From the NCBI GenBank assembly GCA_903862715.1, contig CAIOYY010000057.1, positions 146,836-210,835 on the forward strand: a stretch of 64,000 nt of DNA, written 5' to 3'. The DNA comes from an uncultured Alphaproteobacteria bacterium. GTDB lineage: Bacteria > Pseudomonadota > Alphaproteobacteria > Micropepsales > Micropepsaceae. The translations under genes and the position numbers were made by a program. This document shows positions 33,520 to 42,833 of this stretch, piece by piece (positions within the stretch are counted from its first letter, which is position 1; each line of letters opens with the position of its first letter). The notes below the pieces were generated by a model. That model had not been told where the DNA came from. It saw only the letters and a program-made list of their open reading frames with translations, and searched no databases.

Positions 33520-35622
33520 TTACTCCAGCCGTCCCAGCGCATAGGCGACGACGAGATAGATTTTCCCGGTATCGGCGCCGAGAAGCGTAGAGGCCAGAAA
33601 TCCGTCGCGGTCGCCTTCGCGCGCGCGCGCCAGCAGCGTCTCGAATTCTTCGAGATAGGCGTCGGCGGCGGCGTGAAACCGCGAATTGTCGCGATAGAGC
33701 GCTGTGATGCGGTCGACGCTGTCGGGTCCGATGGCGCTGGCGAATTTGCGCGCGAACACGCCGCGGTCGCCATCAAGATAGCGTCGCCACAAATCGGGCC
33801 CCGCCTCTCCGTCCATCGTGATTTCGAGATCGCTGGCGATATCGGCCAGCGCCGCCTGCAAGGAACCCAGCGCCGAAATCGCATTGGGCCGCAATTGCGG
33901 CTTGGTGTCGTCTGGCGTCTCCGCGGCGGCGAGCACGGCGGACAGTTCGAAGCTCGCGCGCGCCGCATCCGGCTCGCTGCGCTTTTTCGGCTGGGTGATC
34001 CGTTTGGCAAGTCCGCGCAGGCCTTCGCCCATGCTTTCGGGCGCGGCGTCATTTTCGGACTTCTGCTTTTCGTTCGCGGCATTGCGTGAAACCGTGCGGG
34101 TCTGCATCGTCGCCAGCGTACGTGCCGACATATCCAGCATTTTCTCGGTTTCGCTGCGCACCATCAGGCGTACGCGTTCGGCTTCCTGCGCGGCGACGCC
34201 GGGCAGCGCAATGATATGGCGTTCGGCCTCATCGGCGGCGCGGGCCAGCGCTGCGCGTGCCTTCTCCGCCTGTTCGGCGACATGGGCCGCAGCCCGCAGC
34301 AGATGATCCGAGCTTCCCATCGCTTCATCGACGAATTCGCGTGAGCGCTTTTTGGCTTCCGCCGTTGTCTCGTCCATCAGCGCCTGCGCGCTTGCCGCCG
34401 CTTCGCGCAAGGACACGATGAGGCGCGACATCGCCGTCGCCGCCGCTTCCGAAGCATGGCGGACATGATCGGCATCGCGTCCGAAGCCGGAGGCAAGTTG
34501 CGTGCTGCGCGCCTGTGCGCTGCCCATCGCGGCTTCCACGCGCTTCATCCCCGAATCGGTCAGCGTGTCGAGGCGTTTGGCTTCCGTGGCAAGAAGCTCG
34601 GCGGCGCGTTCGATAGCGCGCTGCTGTGTCTCCAGCACTTTTTCGAAGCTCGCGGATTCCTGTTTGAGGCGCGCCAGCAATTCGTTCATGCCGGTGCGCT
34701 GGCGTTCCTGACGGCCAAGAACGAATTCCGCGCGGCCCACAATGTTGTCCGCGACCGATGCAATCTCTTTTGCCTGGCGGTCGAGTTCCAGCGCGGCCGC
34801 GACGGGCGCGCTCGCGGCCTTCTCGGCGGCTTCACGGAAGGAAGCGCCTTGCGTATCGAGCAATTGACCGGCCGCGCGCAATTCGCCGCCCGCCTGTTCC
34901 ATCAGCGCTTTCAGTTGTGCGGCGCGTCCGGCCAGATTTTCGGACGCGCGCGACGCTGCGTGTTCGAGCGTTTCGGAGGCGCGCGCGGCGGTCTGGTCGA
35001 GCGTCGCGGCGATGTCTTCAATTCCCTGGCGCTCCTCGCGAAGACGCTGGGCTATCGCCTGCGTCTTCACATCGGCACGTGCATTCGCATCGTCGAGCTG
35101 CGCCACACGGTCTTCGAGCACATTCTCCAGCGCGCGCAACCGACCCAATGCCGCGTCGAGACCGGTGCTTAAGGTATCGAGTTCACGCCGGATGGCGCGG
35201 CCCAGCGTTTGCGCGCTGGCGACGGCGCTTTCATCGCTATGCGTCAATCTTGCGGCAGCGGCCTCCAGGCGCCGTGCGGTATCGCCCATGGCGAGGGCGC
35301 GCGAGATCGCAAAGGCGGCGGCGACAAAAAGAAACGGCGGAAGAAAAGTGACGATGGCAGCAAAGGCCAGAAGGTGCGGCCCAAGGTTGAGCAGTCCCTG
35401 CGGGCCGAAATAGCCCCACAGAAAGGCGCTCGCGGCGCCAACCCAGAAGAGCGACAGCGTAACGGCGAACAGCATGGTGCCGATGCCGGAGTGGACCTTC
35501 GATTCCTTGACGCGCACGATGTCGGTCGTCTCGGGGTTAAGCGAAGGGATCTCCTCGGCAAAATTCGTGACCGGCTCCACATGGTCGGTCTTGCCGCTGA
35601 TCGATGCTCGTAAACTTGCCAT
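33520..35622 (-). CDS. Large coiled-coil membrane protein, TipN-like
   Basis: 700 residues. Two hydrophobic segments (about residues 48-72 and 82-108) are followed by some 400 residues of Ala/Glu/Arg-rich heptad-like sequence, predicted coiled coil with almost no proline. A linker follows (about 515-570), then a compact C-terminal domain ending LLGADTGKIYLVVAYALGRLE. This layout resembles TipN-type polarity proteins of Caulobacter and relatives, which mark the new pole and help place the division plane and flagellum. Overall similarity cannot be measured here; a different large polar or methyl-accepting-like coiled-coil protein remains possible, although no chemotaxis hairpin signature is visible. 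Confidence 0.55.
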   Translation of the reverse strand: MASLRASISGKTDHVEPVTNFAEEIPSLNPETTDIVRVKESKVHSGIGTMLFAVTLSLFWVGAASAFLWGYFGPQGLLNLGPHLLAFAAIVTFLPPFLFVAAAFAISRALAMGDTARRLEAAAARLTHSDESAVASAQTLGRAIRRELDTLSTGLDAALGRLRALENVLEDRVAQLDDANARADVKTQAIAQRLREERQGIEDIAATLDQTAARASETLEHAASRASENLAGRAAQLKALMEQAGGELRAAGQLLDTQGASFREAAEKAASAPVAAALELDRQAKEIASVADNIVGRAEFVLGRQERQRTGMNELLARLKQESASFEKVLETQQRAIERAAELLATEAKRLDTLTDSGMKRVEAAMGSAQARSTQLASGFGRDADHVRHASEAAATAMSRLIVSLREAAASAQALMDETTAEAKKRSREFVDEAMGSSDHLLRAAAHVAEQAEKARAALARAADEAERHIIALPGVAAQEAERVRLMVRSETEKMLDMSARTLATMQTRTVSRNAANEKQKSENDAAPESMGEGLRGLAKRITQPKKRSEPDAARASFELSAVLAAAETPDDTKPQLRPNAISALGSLQAALADIASDLEITMDGEAGPDLWRRYLDGDRGVFARKFASAIGPDSVDRITALYRDNSRFHAAADAYLEEFETLLARAREGDRDGFLASTLLGADTGKIYLVVAYALGRLE

Positions 35623-35719
35623 GGCCCCTCACACGCTTCGCCGCGTGTCCCTAACGAAATATAGACGGCATTGAACTGCCAGATTATGACTTTAGGCAAG
35701 GCACAAGGGATCGAGGACG

Positions 35720-36004
35720 ATGGAAGACAGCGAAGACATGCAGGATGTCGCGGCCCCGGAGCTGACGGCCACGGGTCTCGTCCGCCCCAATCCTGCGCAG
35801 CGCCATTACCTCGCCCGCGGTCTGGACCAGCCGGGCGGCAAGCTCCCGCTGTTCGACGAATATGGCCAGCATGTGCATCCGGCGCTGGTTAAAGCCTGCA
35901 TCGCCCATGGCTGGGCCGAGCCCTGGTTCGGTAATCCGCTGAAGCCCGACTGGCTGATCTGCCGGCTCACCGACGAAGGCCGCAGAGTCGTTCAAAGCGA
36001 ATAG
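35720..36004 (+). CDS. Conserved hypothetical protein, 94 residues
   Basis: No signal peptide or membrane segment. The C-terminal two thirds are compact and well ordered: AQRHYLARGLDQPGGKLPLFDEYG, then CIAHGWAEPWF and PLKPDWLICRLTDEG. I recall similar sequences as unnamed proteins in other alphaproteobacteria, which suggests a real conserved gene, but I know no function. The last segment resembles a winged-helix tail (RLTDEGRRVV), so DNA binding is a speculative option. Start has a weak GAGG nearby. Confidence 0.65.
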   Translation: MEDSEDMQDVAAPELTATGLVRPNPAQRHYLARGLDQPGGKLPLFDEYGQHVHPALVKACIAHGWAEPWFGNPLKPDWLICRLTDEGRRVVQSE

Positions 36005-36083
36005 AGGGCCGTGCGACGAGGGGGGCGGGCGAAGAGCGCGCCAGGATGTGGGTATTAACCCGGCCTTGATCGATGGACATGTA

Positions 36084-36111
36084 CGCTTGGCTAAGCATTC
36101 GAAGCCAAGCG
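36084..36111 (+). promoter_or_regulatory. 9-bp hairpin next to the ribosome site of the Hpt gene
   Basis: CGCTTGGCT and AGCCAAGCG form a perfect 9-bp inverted repeat with a 10-base loop, ending 13 bases before the Hpt start codon. The 3' arm runs directly into GAGG, the only ribosome-site candidate. There is no T-run. It could be an operator for a dimeric regulator or an RNA element controlling translation. Confidence 0.5.
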
Positions 36112-36124
36112 AGGCGCTCCTGCC

Positions 36125-36493
36125 ATGACCTATGCCGCCGCCCATCCGGTCGATATCGATCATCTGAACCGCTACACGGGTGGCGACGTGGCACTGAATG
36201 ACCAGATTTTGCGCCTGTTCGATGATCAATGCATTGAAATACTGGCGAAATTCGAAGGCATCGTGCAGGCTCCGACAGGCAGCGACGCCGCGAAGAAGTG
36301 GCACGACACCGCCCATTCCCTGAAGGGCGCGGCCCGTGGCATCGGTGCCTTCGCGCTGGCGGATATTGCTGCGGACGTTGAAAAATTGGACCCGACCGAC
36401 CATTCCGCCGCGCTTAAGGCCGTCGGATTACTGAAAGCGAACGCCGCCCAGGTGCATCGCTTTATTGAAGATCTCATCGGCGCCTCCCGCTAG
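36125..36493 (+). CDS. Hpt (histidine phosphotransfer) domain protein
   Basis: 122 residues, a free-standing Hpt domain: an all-helical protein passing phosphate from a hybrid kinase to a response regulator. The phospho-acceptor is His64 in HDTAHSLKGAARGIGAF, with the usual K and G nearby. No receiver or kinase part is attached. The hybrid kinase at 15.8-18.0 kb has a C-terminal receiver and could be a partner, but it is 18 kb away, so this is only a possibility. A strong hairpin precedes the gene. Confidence 0.85.
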   Translation: MTYAAAHPVDIDHLNRYTGGDVALNDQILRLFDDQCIEILAKFEGIVQAPTGSDAAKKWHDTAHSLKGAARGIGAFALADIAADVEKLDPTDHSAALKAVGLLKANAAQVHRFIEDLIGASR

Positions 36494-36610
36494 AAAACCC
36501 GGTCGTTCTCTTTTATCGCGCCTCCGGCGTAAGCGGGATTGCGACCGCGCGGCTTTTTACATATAAGAACGCACCTTTGTTTTTTCCCACACTTAAAAAT
36601 TGTGAAATAG

Positions 36611-37962
<1,352 letters not shown>

Positions 37963-37965
37963 ACG

Positions 37966-39075
37966 TCAGTTTTCCTCTTCGCCGATATGAATGTTGATGG
38001 TGCCGGATTGTCCAAGGCTGGCGACCGGCAGTCGCTCTCCAAGGAATATCTGTTCCACCAGCGGACCTAGCACGGCACCGTCAGGAATACCGTCGAAAGA
38101 CGTGTAAAGCAGCGGCGTATTCTCCGGCACGCCGATCAGCAAGAAATCCAGCGGCGCGCCTTCAAGGTCGTCGGGAAGATCGTCCGTCAAAGCGTCCAAG
38201 CCGCTTTCAACGACCTCGATGATCGGAGGCGGTCCGTTGGTTCCGCCCGACACCCGAAGGACCGGCTTCGATGCGCTGCTCTCGCCAATATTGCGCCACA
38301 AGAGAAGCGGGATCCGCGTAACGGGTAACACGCTCTCCGCGCACCATATCGTGGCGGCCGGTTCTGTTGGCGGCTCGGCATGAGCCGCCAACAGCACGGC
38401 GCCTATGATGGGCAGGCCGTCATCATCTTTGATCTGCCCAGTGCGTTCGGTGGCGGGCGATGCCGCGCATGCGAGAAGATGCATACGTGCAGGCTCCGCA
38501 GCCTCGATCAATATCTGTATCGCGTCGAGCGCGTCCTGGGGTGCGCCCGCCGCGTAGGTCGCGCGAAACTTCACGGTCCAGCCGGAATAATCGCCGACCC
38601 AGATGGCCGAGTGCGCCTGCTGCGCCGGAAGGGAATAGAGCGAACCGAGGAACATCGTTTCACTCACGATCTCAGGCAGCTCCGTGTCATCGAGTGCTGG
38701 CCAGTCCGGATGCACCAGCGTGATTTCGGAATCGGCGCGGGCGAGATCGTCCGCCAGCGCCTGCCCGCCGCGCATCGTCAGATAGATCGTCGCCGCGCCG
38801 CCACCGGGATGGGTGTAATTGCATGCCATGTCCAGTCCGCCCGGATCGAAATTCATGACGCGTTCGAGCGCGAAGGCGCCTGCGGTGAAAGGGCATTGCA
38901 GGCCGGTCTGCAGATGATGCGCGGTGGAATTCCCGTCCACGCGCCAGATGCTTTGCGGCAGGGATTCGAGCGGACTTACGACGCCGGAATCGCGCGGTTC
39001 TGCGGCGTGGACGGATGCGAGCGAAAACAGAATGGCGGCAACGAAAGATCCCGTGCTGTATGTTCTGCACCACAT
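37966..39075 (-). CDS. Hypothetical secreted protein, 369 residues
   Basis: The ATG at 39075 is preceded by GGAGGG; the track ORF is 17 codons longer without support. A signal peptide ends near ASVHAAEP. The mature protein has cysteines at the front (LQCPFTAG, DMACNYTHP), middle (LLACAAS) and IWCAES, and no membrane helices. Segments such as TIYLTMRGGQ and NYSGWTVKFRATY-like DYSGWTVKFRAT suggest beta structure. I know no family. It resembles the other unknown secreted proteins here in having few paired cysteines. It is convergent with the ferredoxin gene. Confidence 0.7.
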   Translation of the reverse strand: MWCRTYSTGSFVAAILFSLASVHAAEPRDSGVVSPLESLPQSIWRVDGNSTAHHLQTGLQCPFTAGAFALERVMNFDPGGLDMACNYTHPGGGAATIYLTMRGGQALADDLARADSEITLVHPDWPALDDTELPEIVSETMFLGSLYSLPAQQAHSAIWVGDYSGWTVKFRATYAAGAPQDALDAIQILIEAAEPARMHLLACAASPATERTGQIKDDDGLPIIGAVLLAAHAEPPTEPAATIWCAESVLPVTRIPLLLWRNIGESSASKPVLRVSGGTNGPPPIIEVVESGLDALTDDLPDDLEGAPLDFLLIGVPENTPLLYTSFDGIPDGAVLGPLVEQIFLGERLPVASLGQSGTINIHIGEEEN

Positions 39076-39280
39076 GGAACGCCCTCCAACATTTACCTTT
39101 CCTGACTCTAAGGGCTTTCCGTCCAAGGCGTCACCATCCCGTCACGGTGAATCGGTTAGAGTCGAATTTGTGGAGGGAGGCGCCTCTGGGGCTTGGCGCA
39201 GCCACAAGCTCTCGCTAATGTCACGCCATCCTTGGCCCATATGTTGAGGAGTTACAGGCTTTCAGTACGGAAACTGTACC

Positions 39281-39841
39281 GTGTTAGTTGCCGAGCGGGT
39301 CCCCGACCACTGCCCGGCTTTGGTGCTTAACGCCGATTACCGGCCGCTGAGCTACTTTCCGCTTTCCCTGTGGTCCTGGCAGGACACGATCAAGGCGGTC
39401 TTCCTCGAACGCGTGAACATCGTCGCCGAATATGACCGGGTCGTTCATTCGGTCGGCTTCGAAATGCGCCTGCCCTCCGTCGTGTCGCTAAAGACCTACG
39501 TCAAGCCGACGCGCAATCCTGCCTTCACGCGATTCAATGTTTTCCTGCGCGACCGTTTCGAATGCCAATATTGCCATTCGCGCGAAGACCTCACCTTCGA
39601 TCACGTGATTCCGCGCTCGCGCGGTGGCCGCACGACCTGGGATAATGTCGTCGCCGCCTGCGCGCCCTGTAATCTCTTGAAGGGCGGACGCATGCCCGTG
39701 CAGGCCAAGATGCATCCGCGCAATCCGCCGCACCGTCCCAGCGTTGTCGAATTGCAGAATAATGGCCGGCTTTTCCCGCCCAATTATCTGCACCATTCCT
39801 GGGCCGACTATCTCTACTGGGACAGCGAACTCGATCCTTAG
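39281..39841 (+). CDS. HNH endonuclease family protein
   Basis: 186 residues from a GTG start. The HNH module has two zinc-type CxxC pairs (ECQYC at 95-98 and CAPC at 127-130) around the catalytic DHVIPRSRGG (Asp107-His108) and W-DN (119-122). The N-terminal ALVLNADYRPLSYFPLSLWSWQDTIKAVFL is a hallmark of a single-copy HNH protein common in bacterial chromosomes, not linked to restriction or mobile introns. Its function is unestablished. No intron, intein or phage context is visible. Confidence 0.88.
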   Translation: MLVAERVPDHCPALVLNADYRPLSYFPLSLWSWQDTIKAVFLERVNIVAEYDRVVHSVGFEMRLPSVVSLKTYVKPTRNPAFTRFNVFLRDRFECQYCHSREDLTFDHVIPRSRGGRTTWDNVVAACAPCNLLKGGRMPVQAKMHPRNPPHRPSVVELQNNGRLFPPNYLHHSWADYLYWDSELDP

Positions 39842-39853
39842 AAGCGACACCGT

Positions 39854-40516
39854 CTACTGGTTTTTGCCGGGACGCAGCATCGCGTAGAGCGGCGGCGCAT
39901 CCCTGCGCACGACAATTTCCCGCGTCACCCGAAAGCCCAGGCGCTCATAAAGCGGGATATTGCGTGGGCTGGAATTCTCCAGGAAAGCGGGTGTGCCCGC
40001 GGCATCGACTCGGGCAAGCGTTTCTTCCAGCAGGCCCTGGCCCAGGCCAGTTCCCTGGAAACGCGGCGCGACACCGATAAAAGCGAGATAGAAATAGGGC
40101 TCTGGCGGATGGGCATGTTCCATCGCCTTTGCCATTGCCGCGCCGCGCGGAAGACGCGCGATGCCGGTCAGCGAAAGAATGACGGACAAAAGCCGAATCT
40201 CATCGCGCCAATTGTCGGGCCGCGCGGCGTTGAACGGCGGAATCCACGCCGCCGCCGCATACCCGTCGGAGGTCATCCAGGTCTCGCCCTGCGGGATGGC
40301 GCGCTCTTGCATCATCCAGAAAAAGAAACGTTGCAACGCGTCGGCGCGTCCGCGTCCGCCGCGCGCCAGCCAATGGAAAACGGGATCACGCGCGAAGGAT
40401 GCCGCGAACAGGCGCGAGATCCGCGCCGCGTCATCCAAGGTGGCACGTCTTACAAGCGTGCGCGGGACGAAGGTGCTGCTTCGCTCCGGTTGCGGAAAAA
40501 GCGAAGACGCGCTCAT
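39854..40516 (-). CDS. GNAT-family N-acetyltransferase
   Basis: 220 residues from the ATG at 40516; the track ORF wrongly extends into coq7. GNAT motif A is recognisable: YLAFIGVAPRFQGTGLGQGLLEETLARVD, with the acetyl-CoA loop (RFQGTGLG), then PAFLENSSPRNIPLYERLGFRV as motif B. The start overlaps the coq7 stop by 4 bases, so it is co-translated with it in a dsbB-coq7-GNAT operon. Its acceptor substrate is unknown. Confidence 0.87.
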   Translation of the reverse strand: MSASSLFPQPERSSTFVPRTLVRRATLDDAARISRLFAASFARDPVFHWLARGGRGRADALQRFFFWMMQERAIPQGETWMTSDGYAAAAWIPPFNAARPDNWRDEIRLLSVILSLTGIARLPRGAAMAKAMEHAHPPEPYFYLAFIGVAPRFQGTGLGQGLLEETLARVDAAGTPAFLENSSPRNIPLYERLGFRVTREIVVRRDAPPLYAMLRPGKNQ

Positions 40517-41100
40517 AAACGTTCGGAAAGGCGGATCGCCGTGCGGCAGCCGAAACGGATGGCGGAGGAAAGCAGCGCGTAAAAGGGCGCTTGCTCCGCG
40601 CCACGCGACAGGGCTTCGTCGCGGTGCTCGATTTCCTCCACGCGAAAACGCTCGACGACGTTTTTCAATTCGGTCTCTGCGGGCAGCTTGGAAAGCGTTT
40701 CGACCTGGCTGGCATAATGTTCGTCGATCACATTCTCGACCGCGACCGTGCATGCCATCGCGGCCTTCTCGCCCATAAGCGCGGTTGCCGCGCCGAGCGC
40801 AAACCCGGCGACATGCCACACCGGCTCCAATGCCGTAGGCCTTACGCCCCGCGTTTTCACGAGATCGGAAAAAACCTCGAAATGTTTTTTCTCCTGCGCC
40901 GCCATATGCGCAATCGCTTCGGCGTTTTCACCCGCGCCTGCGTTCCGCGAGAGCACGGCGAGCTGTCCCTGATAAATCCGCAAGGCGCCGAACTCGCCCG
41001 CATGATCGACGCGGATCATCGCCGCCACATCGGCGTCTGTGACGCTTTGGGGCGATATTCCCGGCGGTGCGGGCCGGGCACGTCGCGATGCGGCGATCAT
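40513..41100 (-). CDS. coq7: Demethoxyubiquinone hydroxylase Coq7
   Basis: 195 residues. This diiron hydroxylase carries out a late hydroxylation in ubiquinone synthesis at the membrane. Iron-ligand motifs are in RVDHAGEFGAL, AAQEKKHFEVF, VENVIDEHY and VEEIEHRDEAL, giving the two ExxH pairs. Use of Coq7 rather than the flavoenzyme UbiF is common in alphaproteobacteria. Its ribosome site (CAGGAG) lies inside the end of dsbB, 4 bases from its stop. The link to dsbB makes sense, as DsbB passes electrons to ubiquinone. Confidence 0.93.
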   Translation of the reverse strand: MIAASRRARPAPPGISPQSVTDADVAAMIRVDHAGEFGALRIYQGQLAVLSRNAGAGENAEAIAHMAAQEKKHFEVFSDLVKTRGVRPTALEPVWHVAGFALGAATALMGEKAAMACTVAVENVIDEHYASQVETLSKLPAETELKNVVERFRVEEIEHRDEALSRGAEQAPFYALLSSAIRFGCRTAIRLSERL

Positions 41101-41104
41101 CGAA

Positions 41105-41593
41105 CTATCTCCTGCGCTTCAGAAGGGCGAGGCAAAGCCCAGCAACCCCGAGCGAGATCAGCGCATTGTAACCGGCAAGCGATATTCCGAGAAACCGCCA
41201 GGCGGCGACATCGCAGCGCACGACGCGAAATGCGTCAGGGCCGGCGAGCGCCCCGGGTTCGAATCCAAGTCCGGCGCAGGAGGTCAGGCCTTCCCATAAG
41301 CCCCATTCGATTCCGGCGTGATAGACGCCGATCAGTCCGGAAAATCCCAGCCCGGCTATGGCAAGAAGCGCGAGCGGTCTGGCGGCGCCCTTCGGAAGGA
41401 GCCCGGCAGCCAGCAAGCCACCGCCGACAAGGCCGAACAGCGCCGCCGCGATGTGCGGCCAGCGTTGCCAATGACACATTTCGCAAGGCGGCAGCCCGCC
41501 GAAATACTGAAACCAGAGCGCACCCGAAACGAGGCTGAAGCTCACCGCTCCTGTAACCAAACCGGCATTCTGGTAACGCGACGTTTCACTCAT
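41105..41593 (-). CDS. dsbB: Disulfide bond formation protein B (DsbB)
   Basis: 162 residues with four membrane helices. The redox pair Cys37-Cys40 (PPCEMCHWQRWPH) lies in the first periplasmic loop and is followed by the quinone-contact Arg. Cys106 and Cys127 in the second loop form the pair that oxidises DsbA. It hands electrons from DsbA to ubiquinone. It is the first gene of the dsbB-coq7-GNAT operon; dsbA is not nearby. Confidence 0.92.
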   Translation of the reverse strand: MSETSRYQNAGLVTGAVSFSLVSGALWFQYFGGLPPCEMCHWQRWPHIAAALFGLVGGGLLAAGLLPKGAARPLALLAIAGLGFSGLIGVYHAGIEWGLWEGLTSCAGLGFEPGALAGPDAFRVVRCDVAAWRFLGISLAGYNALISLGVAGLCLALLKRRR

Positions 41594-42011
41594 TCCGGCC
41601 GCCCGTCTGTGCCGGGCTTCTTCCAGTTGAAGGTCTTTGTGCCCGGCCCGGCTGCCATATCAGCCCCGGGATAAAGCGGGAAGCAGAAGATGCGAGGTGC
41701 TGTTCCCGGTAAAGTCTTCGCCAAACTGCTCAGATAATTACCGAACAATGTTCGTAAAAACATTTCTCGTTAGGCAATTTATGCTTTGGACGGGGAATTT
41801 TAAAGGGAATTCAACGCATTAAAAAGTTTTTTCGATGCGCACATTTGCCTTGAGGTCTCTTCGGGGCGTGCTTAAATGGCCATCCGGTCGGTTCGTTTGG
41901 GTCCGCAGTCAGCCCGGCGAGCCGGCCGGCTCTCGAAGGAATAATTCGCGAAATTTCGCGTTGGAACGCGGCGCAAATGGCACCGCGCTCTGCAGGCGAT
42001 GGAGGCATTCC
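41594..42011. other. 418-base intergenic region, AT-richer than its surroundings
   Basis: No convincing gene: the ORFs shown here lack ribosome sites and family features. The stretch 41720-41835 is notably AT-rich with runs such as TAAAAAGTTTTTTC and probably holds promoters for the divergent dsbB operon and the metallopeptidase gene. Inverted repeats are CGAAC-AAT-GTTCG (41742-41754) and CGCGAAATTTCGCG (41947-41960). A TTAA-N7-TCAA near 41796 resembles a CtrA site with one mismatch. Confidence 0.5.
41947..41960. promoter_or_regulatory. Perfect 14-bp palindrome CGCGAAATTTCGCG
   Basis: The palindrome has no spacer and lies 51 bases before the start of the YgjP-like peptidase gene. An uninterrupted palindrome is a poor RNA hairpin, so an operator for a symmetric DNA-binding protein is the more likely use if it is functional. 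No candidate regulator is adjacent, and chance occurrence cannot be dismissed. Confidence 0.35.
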
Positions 42012-42815
42012 ATGCTGGGCATTCGACGGAAGAGAAAGAAAATCCGGCCCGCACCTCCGGCGACACGTCGTGCACTTTTGAAAATTGGTGACCGCACGGT
42101 TGAGATCAGCCTGCGCGCCAATCCGCGTGCGCATCGTTACATTGTGAAGGTCGATCCGACGACGGGTGAGGTCTCCGTCACCGCGCCCAGTTCCCGCTCG
42201 CTGAATCAGGCGCTCGACTTCGCCAAAAAGGAACGCAACTGGATTGCCGGCATGCTGGCGAATGTACCGTTGCCGGTCGAACTCACGCTGGGCGCACCGC
42301 TGATGTTTCGTGGCGTTGTCCATGTTCTCCGCCGGGGCGATCCGCTGGCCGCCGGTCATCGCACCGGACTGACAGCGATGGGGCCGGTGTCGATCGACCG
42401 CGATGCCCCGCGCCCAACCATTCGCGTCACGGGTCAGCCCGAACATGCCGCGCGGCGTGTGCGCGACTGGCTGAAGGCGGAAGCGCGGCGCCGGATCATG
42501 GAACGTGTCGCCGAATATTCCGAAATACTGGGCGTACAGGCGAAGCGCGTGACGATCCGCGACACGACCAGCCGATGGGGATCCTGTTCGTCGGCGCGGT
42601 TCCTGTCGTTCTCCTGGCGTCTCGTCATGGCGCCGCCTCATGTGCTCGATTATGTCGTGGCGCATGAGGTCGCGCATCTGCGAGAACTCAATCACGAGCC
42701 ACGCTTCTGGCGGCTTGTCGAGGAGATCGTGCCGCATATGAAAAGATCGCAGGCCTGGCTCGAGGAACACGGCGCCACGCTGCATCGCTATGCACCGCGC
42801 ACACGCCCGGCCTAA
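42012..42815 (+). CDS. YgjP-like M48-type metallopeptidase
   Basis: 267 residues from the ATG at 42012 (GGAGG 6 bases upstream); the track ORF starts 59 codons too early. The zinc motif HEVAH (218-222) is followed by RELNHEPRFW, the YgjP/DUF45 pattern with a third His ligand. The preceding SRWGSCSSARFLSFSWRLVMAP is equally typical. It has no signal peptide or membrane helix. Family members are cytoplasmic or membrane-associated proteins of unknown substrate, sometimes annotated as SprT/M48-like. Convergent with the PBP gene. Confidence 0.88.
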   Translation: MLGIRRKRKKIRPAPPATRRALLKIGDRTVEISLRANPRAHRYIVKVDPTTGEVSVTAPSSRSLNQALDFAKKERNWIAGMLANVPLPVELTLGAPLMFRGVVHVLRRGDPLAAGHRTGLTAMGPVSIDRDAPRPTIRVTGQPEHAARRVRDWLKAEARRRIMERVAEYSEILGVQAKRVTIRDTTSRWGSCSSARFLSFSWRLVMAPPHVLDYVVAHEVAHLRELNHEPRFWRLVEEIVPHMKRSQAWLEEHGATLHRYAPRTRPA

Positions 42816-42833
42816 CGGGCAGATTTCCCGGAA

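Noticed and set aside
39281-39841. HNH protein as a homing endonuclease or part of a restriction system
   Set aside because: It matches the common single-copy chromosomal HNH family, with no intron, intein, methylase or defence genes around it.
41742-41754. CGAAC-AAT-GTTCG as an SOS (LexA) box
   Set aside because: The Gram-positive box needs a 4-base spacer and the alphaproteobacterial box is a GTTC-N7-GTTC direct repeat; this 3-base spacer fits neither.
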